A stretch of 64,000 nt of DNA from Roseitranquillus sp963776845 (GTDB lineage: Bacteria; Pseudomonadota; Alphaproteobacteria; Rhodobacterales; Rhodobacteraceae): the NCBI GenBank assembly GCA_963776845.1, contig CAVZOJ010000001.1:1-64000 (forward strand), written 5' to 3'. Positions 53,479-61,215 of this stretch are shown one piece after another. The first letter of the stretch is position 1. Each line of letters begins with the position of its first letter. Position numbers and translations under genes: made by a program. Under the pieces are notes generated by a model that saw only the letters and a program-made list of their open reading frames with translations, was not told the DNA's origin and ran no database searches.

Positions 53479-55087
53479 ATGGGGAGCTCATTTCAGGATG
53501 GTCGGCTCTCTCCGGCCGCCCTCGAAGCCGGAGGCGGCTGGCGCTTGTTCATGCGCCAGGCGCCCCGAGCCGCCACAAGCTATGACGGACCCGTAGATGG
53601 GCCCTTCTCGACGCGATTTCCGCGCGCGGCTCTCGGTCGGGCCTTTCAGCTCGCCAAGACGGGCGATCCGGCCTCGGCGCGACGACAATTCGATCTGTGC
53701 GTCGCCGCGCTCATGGATCGGTTCGAGGCGAACCCCGCGCTCGCTGCAGACAGGCTGCTCGTGGACACTCACATCGCGGTCTACGAGGACAAGTCGTTCA
53801 GCGCGCAAGACGCCTATCGATTGCGCCAGCTTCTGCAGACCTTGCCTCAATCCGACCTGATCGGGCAGGCGCTGGCGTGCAATCACCTCTCCACCATCGC
53901 GCTCCATCTCGGTGACTTCGACCGCGCGCAGGACTACGCGGAACAGGCTGCGCGGCTTTTCCGGAATGGCGACGCGGAGTTCGGTTCGCTGCATCTCCAC
54001 ACCCATCTCGGCCAGATCAAGCTGATGCGGGGAGATCTCGAAGGCGCGGAGGATCAGTACCGCGAGATGGAAGAGGCGCTGTCGCGCCTGCCGGGCAACC
54101 CGCACTGGCTGATAGCGGCGGGTCGCGTGCTGCGGGCGGAGGTCGCCTACGAGATGGACGACCTCGACCGCTCCTCCCGACTGATGGATCGCGCGCTCGA
54201 CAGCGTGGAGGAGCGGGAAGGCTGGATCGATATTCTCGCCTCCGCCTATCGCGTCCAGACGAGGCTGGCCTACGCCGAGGCCGGGCTTCCGGGCGCCCTG
54301 ACCGCCCTCACCCATGCCGAACGGATCGCGCGCGAACGAGGAATGCCGCGACTGCTGCATCTTGTGCAGCTCGAGCGGGTGCGGGCGCTGACCCTGTCGG
54401 ACGAACCGGAAGCGGCGCTGAAGGTGCTGCATGACATCGGCGTCAATCCGGACCGCCTAAGCCTCGATGACGGCGACGACTGGGCGCTTCGCCAGGGCGC
54501 CACAATCGTGGCGCTGGCGCGCTGGCTGGTTCGGACGCGCCGCGCGCAGAAGGCGCTCGATCTCATCGGGTCGGCGGAGGATTTCGCGATCCGAGGCGGA
54601 CAGCTCCTGTCGCTCGCCAAGCTTCGCGTCATCTCCGCTGCAGCGCACTGGAGGTTGCGGGCGCCCACCGCGGCGACCGGCAATCTGCTCAGCGCGATAC
54701 GGCTTCTGGGGCGGCAGCCGTTCAGGCGCTTCATTCTGGACGAAGGGCCCGACGCGCAGGCGATCGTGCAGGCGGCGCTCGACGGAGATCACGTCGCGGT
54801 CCAGCCTTCGCCCGAGCAACGACGCCGGCTGAGCGAACTGGCGCATTTCTGGGCGATCCGCGGAGCGGAAGGGCGCGCCGGATCGCGCGCGCGGCGGCGA
54901 AAGCCTGCGGCGACGGTATCTCGAACTTCTGGCGCTCGGGCATTCGAACAAGGAGATCGCCCGCACCATGGGCGTGACGGTGGATACGGTGAAGTACCAC
55001 CTGAAGAAGATCTTTCACGATCTGCGCGCGGAGAATCGCACGCGCGCCGTGCAGCGGGCGAGAGACCTCGGACTCCTGAAGAGTTGA
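53479..55087 (+). pseudogene. LuxR-type regulator with TPR domain, N-terminus missing, frameshifted before the HTH
   Basis: Open from 53479. A helical repeat region (DLCVAALMDRFEANPALAADR, HLGDFDRAQDYAEQAARLFRNGDAEFGSLHLHTHLGQIKLMRGDLEGAEDQYREM in pieces) matches the TPR half of MalT/LAL-type regulators; the ATPase half expected in front is absent. At about 54885 the frame shifts; the next frame reads LRRRYLELLALGHSNKEIARTMGVTVDTVKYHLKKIFHDL in pieces, a LuxR helix-turn-helix, and ends at 55087. The IS ends 16 bases before its first codon, but the sequence left of the IS is not the missing half. Probably regulated the hydantoin genes downstream. Confidence 0.75.
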
Positions 55088-55162
55088 CTACCCGAATGGG
55101 TAGTCGTCGCGCCGTGCGTCTGTCCTGCATCCTTTCCCCATCGAACCGGCGGAGAAAGCCGC

Positions 55163-55929
55163 ATGTCAGCTCGCATCACGAGCGTTCACGTCATCACGCC
55201 GATCATCACGAGCGGTTTCCGAGATGAGAGCTGGCTGGACGCCGCCTGCCCCGCGGGATGTGAACTGACGCGCGCGTTTCTAGAACGCGGGCCGGCTTCG
55301 GTGGAATCGGCGGTGGACGAGGTGCTTGCGGCGCCGGGCGTCGTTGACGCGTCCCTGCAAGCGGCGGCGGATGGCGCGGACGCGATCGTCATCGACTGCA
55401 TGCTCGACCCTGGTCTCGACGCGGCGCGCGAGGCGACCGGCTGTCCCGTCATCGGCTGCGGCGAGGTGTCGTTCCGATGCGCGGCGGAGAGCGGGCGCTT
55501 CAGCGTCGTGACGGTCCTCGATCGGCAGGCGCGGGCGTTCCGTATCGCTCGCGATGGCGCTGGGGCTTGGCGGAAAGCTAGGCTCCGTCCGCGGCATCGG
55601 GGTTCCGGTGCTGGAGCTGGAGACCGATCGAAGAACGCTCGATCGAGGCGACGATCCGCGAGGCCCGCGCCGCCGTCGACGAAGACGGCGCCCAGGCCCT
55701 CGTCTTCGGCTGCACCGGCATGCTGGGCTTCGGCGAGGAGGTGGCGGCGGCGCTCGGCGGGCGCGCCGTCGTGATCGACCCCCTGCCACTCGCCATCGAG
55801 GTCGCGTTCGAAGCGGGCCGGGCGGGCGCGCGACCGGAGGGCTACCCGCCGCCCGAACGCAAGCGGATCGCTGGCTTTGGCGGCTGGCGGGCGCTCGACT
55901 CCGCGATCAATTCGGAGGCAGGCGGATGA
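55163..55929 (+). pseudogene. Aspartate/glutamate (hydantoin) racemase family, two frameshifts
   Basis: ATG 55163: ITSVHVITPIITSGFRDE, then DAIVIDCMLDPGLDAAREATGCPVIG with the first catalytic Cys, GRFSVVTVLDRQARAFR. A break near 55543 leads to LAMALGLGGKLGSVRGIGVPVLELE; a second near 55627 leads to IEATIREARAAVDEDGAQALVFGCTGM with the second catalytic Cys, ending at 55929. Repaired length about 255 aa, as in HyuE-like racemases, which interconvert hydantoin enantiomers. Its stop overlaps the permease start. Confidence 0.8.
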
Positions 55930-56840
55930 GCGAAGCGACCGCGACCTCCGCGCCATCCCGTATCGGCCTGCCGGGCGTCCAGCAGCAACAGCTCAAGTGG
56001 CTGCTGGTCGTGCCGCTGATGATCTTCTTCACGATCTTCTTCGTGATCCCCGTCGGGCTGATGTTCGCAAAGTCGTTCAACCCGGCAGCGGTCGGGCAGG
56101 TCGCGCTGACGACCGAGTTCTCGCTCGAGAACTACGTCCGCTTCTTCAGCCGGTCGAACTACCTGCTCGCCGCGGGACGGTCGGTCCTGCTGGGCGTCAT
56201 CGTCGCCGCGGTCACGCTGGTCGTGGCGTATCCGATGGCCTTCGTCATCGCCAAGACCGAGCATCCGGGCCGGATCACCGCGCTGCTAATCCTGGTCCTC
56301 GCCGCCATGCAGCTCGACATGGTCATCCGCCTCTACGGCATGATGGTGATTCTCGGCGACAACGGTCTGATCAACCAGATGCTGCTGGCGCTCGGCCTGA
56401 CCTCCGAGGACGCGCCGGTGCAGCTGATGTACAACTTCTTCGGCGTCGTTCTGGGGCTCGTCCAGTTCGCCATGCCGTTCATGATACTTACGCTGGTCGG
56501 CGTGATCCGCGGCATCAATCCGAGCCTCGAGGAGGCGGCGCGGTCGCTCGGCGCGTCGCGCTGGCGCGCGTTCTTGCGGGTGACGCTGCCCATGTCGATG
56601 CCCGGGATACTTTCGGGATCGCTCCTGGTGTTCGCGCTCTCGATCTCGTCCTACATCGTGCCGGCGCTGATGGGCGGCTTCCGCGTGGGGGTCCTGCCGA
56701 TCCACATCTTCCAGCAGGTGGCCGAGAGCGCGCGCTTCCAGTTCGGCGCGACGATCGCGGTGATCCTGTTCCTGCTCAGCGCCGCAGCGGTCGCGACCTA
56801 CCTGCGCGTCGGCGGCAGCCGGTCCGGAGGGCTCGCCTGA
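55926..56840 (+). CDS. ABC transporter permease, spermidine/putrescine-opine type (first permease)
   Basis: 304 aa. Six helices, first WLLVVPLMIFFTIFFVIPVGLMFAKSFN; EAA loop EEAARSLGASRWRAFLRVTLPMSMPG near residue 205. PotB-like permease of the family that imports polyamines, opines or other cations, usually with a second permease, an ATPase and a binding protein. Those are missing: the DNA after its stop keeps only a possible second-permease start (MERRVPL) and then enters a hydantoinase gene at an internal position. Confidence 0.88.
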   Translation: MSEATATSAPSRIGLPGVQQQQLKWLLVVPLMIFFTIFFVIPVGLMFAKSFNPAAVGQVALTTEFSLENYVRFFSRSNYLLAAGRSVLLGVIVAAVTLVVAYPMAFVIAKTEHPGRITALLILVLAAMQLDMVIRLYGMMVILGDNGLINQMLLALGLTSEDAPVQLMYNFFGVVLGLVQFAMPFMILTLVGVIRGINPSLEEAARSLGASRWRAFLRVTLPMSMPGILSGSLLVFALSISSYIVPALMGGFRVGVLPIHIFQQVAESARFQFGATIAVILFLLSAAAVATYLRVGGSRSGGLA

Positions 56841-56862
56841 TGGAGCGGCGCGTCCCCCTGAC

Positions 56863-58256
56863 GCCGAGATCGACTGCGTCATGATCGGAACGACGCAATT
56901 CACCAACGCGGTGATCGCCCGGCGCGCGCTGTTGCCTGTCGGGATCGTCAGGCTCGCGCTGCCGGCGACGTCCGCCATACCGCCGCTGACCGACTGGCCG
57001 AAAGACCTGGTCGACGCGATCGGGCGCAACGTGACCCTGGTCCGCGGCGGCTACGAGTTCGACGGACGAGAGATCGCGCCGCTCGACGAGAGCGCGGTGG
57101 CCGACGCTGCGCGCGCGATGCGGGCGGCCGGTCTGCACGCGGCCGCCGTCACGTCGGTATTCTCGCCAGTGAATGGCGACATGGAGCGTCGGGCGGCCGA
57201 GATCATCAGGAACGAGGTTCCCGACATCGCCGTCTCCCTCTCCTGCGAGTTGGGACAGTTCGGCCTGCTGCCGCGGGAGAACTCGACGATCATCAACGAT
57301 CGCTCGCCGCGCTCGCCGCGCGCGTCGTCGAGGCGATCCGCCGCGCGCTGCATCAGCTTGGCCTCGATGTGCCGCTCTTCATCAGCCAGAACGACGGCAC
57401 CCTGATGCGGGCCGAGGATGTCGAGCGCTACCCGGTCCTGACTTTCGCGTCCGGTCCCACGAACTCGATGCGGGGCGCGGTTCACCTCGCCGGCATCGCG
57501 GACGCGATGGTGGTCGATATCGGCGGCACGACGTCGGACATCGGGATGCTGCGCAGGGGCTTCCCCGGCAGTCGACGCATTTCGTCGACGTGGGCGGGGT
57601 GAAGACCAACTTCCGGATGCCCGACGTTCTGGCGGTCGGTCTAGGCGGCGGCAGCATCGTGCGGGAGGACGGTCGGAGGGTCGGCCCCAATTCCGTGGGC
57701 TACGAACTGACCAAGCGGGCGCTCTGCTTCGGCGGTGACACGCTGACTGCGACCGACGTGGCGGTCGCCGGCGGCTGGGCCGAGGTCGGCGACGCGGAGC
57801 GGGTCACAGGTGTCCCGAAATCCACCATCGCCGCCGCCCGCGAGGAGATGCGACGGCTCATCGACGTCAATGTCGAGCGGATGAAGACCGAGGCCCGCGA
57901 TCTGCCGCTGCTGATCGTGGGCGGCGGATCGATCCTGATCGACTGGCCGGTGCAATCCGTGTCCGAGGTCGTGCGGCCCGAGCATTCGTCGGTCGCGAAC
58001 GCCGTCGGCGCCGCGATTGCCCAGGTCTCCGGCGAGGTCGAGCGAGTCATCGCGATCGACCGAGCGCAACCGCGAGGAGGTGCTCGAGGACGCCCGCGCC
58101 GAGGCCCGGGGCAACGCGGTCCGCGCCGGCGCGACGGAGGCGAGCGTCGAGATCATCGAGGTCGAGCAGGTGCCGATCAGCTACCTGCCCGGCAACCCGT
58201 CGCGCCTTCGCGTCAAGGCCGTCGGAAACCTTCGCGATCTGACCCGGAGCTTGCGC
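56863..58256 (+). pseudogene. Hydantoinase/oxoprolinase family protein (HyuA type), 5' deleted, several frameshifts
   Basis: Begins inside the family's N-terminal domain (AEIDCVMIGTTQFTNAVIARR), lacking the initial ATP-binding strands. Continues VGIVRLALPATSAIPPLTDWP, GYEFDGREIAPLDE and SCELGQFGLLPRENSTI; break near 57302; then LFISQNDGTLMRAEDVERYPVLTFASGPTNSMRGA; break near 57568; then FVDVGGVKTNFRMPDVLAVGLGGGSIV; break near 58050; then REEVLEDARAEARGNAVRAGA to the end. Breaks are all single- or two-base indels. Family cleaves hydantoins or 5-oxoproline with ATP. Confidence 0.8.
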
Positions 58257-59347
58257 ATGAAACTTCGACTGGACGAGGTGGACGATCTCTGCACCGGCGC
58301 GGCGTTTCTCGGCGCGGGGGGCGGCGGCGACCCGTATATCGGCGGCCTGATGGTCAAGGACGCGCTGAAGAGCGGCCGCAGCATCGAGATCGTCGACCCC
58401 GACGCGCTGGACGACGACGTCCTCGTCATTCCGACCGCGATGATGGGCGCGCCGACGGTGCTGCTGTCGAGAAGATCCCTCTGGGGAGGAGCCGATCCGG
58501 CGCGCTGCGCGCGGTCGAGGCGGCGCTGGGGCGCAAGGCGGACGCCACGATGCCGACCGAGGTCGGCGGGATCAATTCGACGATCCCGCTCTTCGTCGGC
58601 GCGCAACTGGGCATCCCTGTCGTCGACGCCGACGGACAGGGCCGGGCGTTTCCCGAACTGCAGATGGAGACCTTCGCGATCGAGGGCGTCGCCGGCACGC
58701 CGATGGGCATCGCCGACGAGAAGGGCGATTTTGCGACGATCATGACCGACGACCACAAGCGCATGGAGTGGGTAGCGCGCGGCATCACGATCCGCTTCGG
58801 CGGGACCGCCTACTTCGCCAATTACCCGATGAGCGGCGCAGAGGTGAAGCGCGCCTCCGTCAAGCACACCCTGACGCTTGCTAGGAAGATCGGCCGCATC
58901 ATCCGCACCTCGCGCGCCGCGAAGCGCGACCCCTTCGAGGAGCTTCAGTCCTTCATCGCCACGACAAGCTATTCCGTCGCGCGCCGCATCTTCGCCGGCA
59001 AGATCGTCGACCTGGAGCGGCAAACGAAGGAGGGCTTCACGCTCGGCCGCGTGAAGATCGAGACCGATACCGGACGGGGCGAGGCCTGCACGATCTCCTT
59101 CCAGAACGAGAACCTGGTGGCGCGGGCGGGCGAGGACGTCCTCGCCGTCGTACCCGACATCATCTCGATCCTGGACGCCGAGACCGCGATCCCGATCACC
59201 AACGAGACCTTGCGCTACGGCCAGCGCGTCGCAGTCTTCGCCGTGGGCGTGCCCGAGATCATGCGCTCCCCCGCCGCGATCGCGCAGTTCGGCCCCGCCG
59301 CTTTTGGACTGGATGAGGTCTATCGACCGCTGGCGCCGTCCGCGTAG
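58257..59347 (+). pseudogene. DUF917 family protein (HyuB-side partner), one frameshift
   Basis: ATG 58257: KLRLDEVDDLCTGAAFLGAGGGGDPY, IPTAMMGAPTV; break near 58463; then GGINSTIPLFVGAQLGIPVVDADGQGRAFPELQMETF, the signature of DUF917, and onward to 59347. 363 codons when repaired, as usual. DUF917 proteins accompany HyuA-type hydantoinases. No stop separates it from the frame of the HyuA end, so the two are in one open frame here. Confidence 0.82.
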
Positions 59348-59776
59348 GCACTGAATTTCAGCGCGGCTTCGGCTCTCGAATTAGAAACAGGCCGAACGCC
59401 GCAGCGCCATCAAGGCAGCGCAAATATGACTGCGTTGCGCTGTGCGCGCGAGGCCAACCGGTTATGGAAAGTCCTTGTGAGGCGGCGGAATTACGAGCGG
59501 CGGGGCGCTCCGGCGCGGCAGAGAGAAGCTCGCACGTGTGGGGCCGGCCGGAGTCGCCAGGACCTCCGCCGAGGCCCCGCTCGACAATCTCGTTCCGGCG
59601 AGTTTGGTCAGTTGATCGCGGCCCTTTGCTGACTTCCGCCGCGGTATCGTGGTCGCCGCGTCACAGCGGGGATAGCTGCCATCCAGCAAGCGTCAACGCT
59701 CGGCATGGAGCGCGAGTGGCGCCAGCGGCGCCGCGTCCACGTGGGCGGGCCGGCACGTCGCGACCATTCTGAGCCT
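59348..59776. other. Intergenic region between hydantoin locus and ADYC unit
   Basis: No supported gene. Repetitive-looking G/C-rich DNA; a weak resemblance to the dispersed repeat around 59630-59670 is not firm. Confidence 0.4.
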
Positions 59777-60506
59777 CTATCGGTTCCCAGCCATACGCGG
59801 ATCGCTCCTGAGGCCTTGGCTATCGCTGGTCGGGCGCGAGGCATTCGCAAGGAGCGGCGCGGTGTCTGTGCCGGATCCGAGGCGGTGCGGACAAAAGAGC
59901 CTGACATACTCCGTTGCCGCGGGGTAGCGGGTGCGCCAGATGCGGGTCGCGCCGTCAGACCCCCACTCCGCTTCGAGCGTCATGCCCGGCACGTCCTCGC
60001 GGACGAGGATGCCCTTGGTGTCCCACACGTCGATCGCGGTTCCGTCGCGCGTGTGGCCGACGCCGTCGCCGCAATAGTCCGCACGCACCATGCGGACGCA
60101 GGCCTGGTGGAGATCGCGCATGCCTGCCTCCCAAGGGTGATAGCCCCAGACAACGCACTTGCCGATCGCGCCGTCGACGCAGGCCATGGTCAGCCCACCG
60201 GAGCTCCATGCGCTTTGCGCACTCCAGCTCCCGGCGAGCGGGATCACGGCCACCGATGCGCCATCGACGGTGCCGCAGAGCGGTCCTTGCTCCGTCTCCA
60301 GGACATAGAGACTGTAGCGCCCGAGATCCCGCACTGCAGTGATCCGTGCGCCGATCGCGCCCGTGTTGGAGAAGAGGCGGATCAGTAGCGCCGGCGGCGG
60401 GACGGCCTGATGGCCCCGACGCCGCCGCGATGCCGACGAAGACGAGCGGGAGAAAGATCAGCGCAATCGTCTTCGATTTGAGGGGGCGGCGACGCCGACC
60501 CCTCAT
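59777..60506 (-). pseudogene. ADYC-domain exported protein, frameshifted near the signal peptide
   Basis: ATG 60506, right after the stop of the small partner. A signal peptide (RGRRRRPLKSKTIALIFLPLVFVGIAAA) is followed by a break near 60410; the continuing frame reads LLIRLFSNTGAIGARITAVRDLGRYSLYVLE, TEQGPLCGTVDGASVAVIP, then CVVWGYHPWEAGMRDLHQACVRMVRADYCGDGVGHTRDGTAIDVWDTKGI with the ADYC motif that names the domain. Six or more cysteines suggest disulphides, so extracytoplasmic. Function of the domain is unknown. One indel is enough to repair it. Confidence 0.75.
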
Positions 60507-60507
60507 C

Positions 60508-60735
60508 TCATTCACTGGCGGGGACAAGACGACCCCCGGAGGCGACGAGCGCGCCGCCGGCGCCCTCGACCGCGTGAAGCGCGGCACCGTTAAGCTGCAA
60601 TCCGTTGAGCGACAACGCGTTCGCGCGGCCACGCGAACCGGGGCTCGGCTCGGTCGGGCCGTAAGCCGCGGCGAGCGCGTAGATGCAAAGGCCGAACGCG
60701 GCGGCGGAAGAGAATGCGGCGGTTCTGGTCATGAT
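60508..60735 (-). CDS. Small exported protein with LNG repeats
   Basis: 75 aa from ATG 60735 (AAGGAC upstream); ATG 60747 possible. Signal peptide TRTAAFSSAAAFGLCIYALAAA. The mature part has ALSLNGLQLNGAAL, two L-N-G units five apart, then Ala/Gly-rich sequence ending VASGGRLVPASE. Directly coupled to the ADYC gene, its stop one base from that start. L-x-G-type repeats are frequent in or beside ADYC proteins, supporting a functional pair. Confidence 0.65.
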   Translation of the reverse strand: MMTRTAAFSSAAAFGLCIYALAAAYGPTEPSPGSRGRANALSLNGLQLNGAALHAVEGAGGALVASGGRLVPASE

Positions 60736-61215
60736 CGTGTCCTTCATTGAGGGTTGCAGGTCTGGGGTGGGCTGGCGGCCGCAAGCGGTCACCAGCCATG
60801 GCGCATCGGTTCGTGGCGGCGGAGAACGCGGCCGACCGACCCGCATTCGGGCAGGCCGATATCGCGGCGGAGATGGTCGCTTAGCGAGCGATGGCCGTCA
60901 TCGCCGCGCCCGTGCTTCCGAGGGGGAGAACAGCATCCGCATCAAGCGTCTGCTTGGCGTGGTCTTCATCGTGGTCCTCATCGGGTTCGTTTCTGATGAG
61001 GAGACACTCGGCCCACGCCGTTAAGCGGCGCGGCCGGATGACGTGAAACCGGCGTGAAATGCGGCCTTGGGCCTCGCGCATACCTGCTTGGCGACTTGGG
61101 CGGCAGCGTTGTCTATACTCGCCGGCGCGCGGTGTTTCTGACCGCGCGAGCGAGTACCACCCGATCCCCGGCGCAGCCCCTGGCTGGCCGGCATCCCGTT
61201 GGAGCACCGCCGACC
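60736..61215. other. Divergent upstream region between ADYC unit and BTAD regulator
   Basis: 480 bases without a supported gene. Should hold promoters for both directions. No clear operator palindrome seen. Confidence 0.4.

Noticed and set aside
53463..53500. The IS5-family element as the cause of the LuxR gene's truncation
   Set aside because: Joining the flanks across the IS does not restore the missing ATPase half; the left flank holds a dispersed repeat and no matching frame. Truncation probably came earlier.
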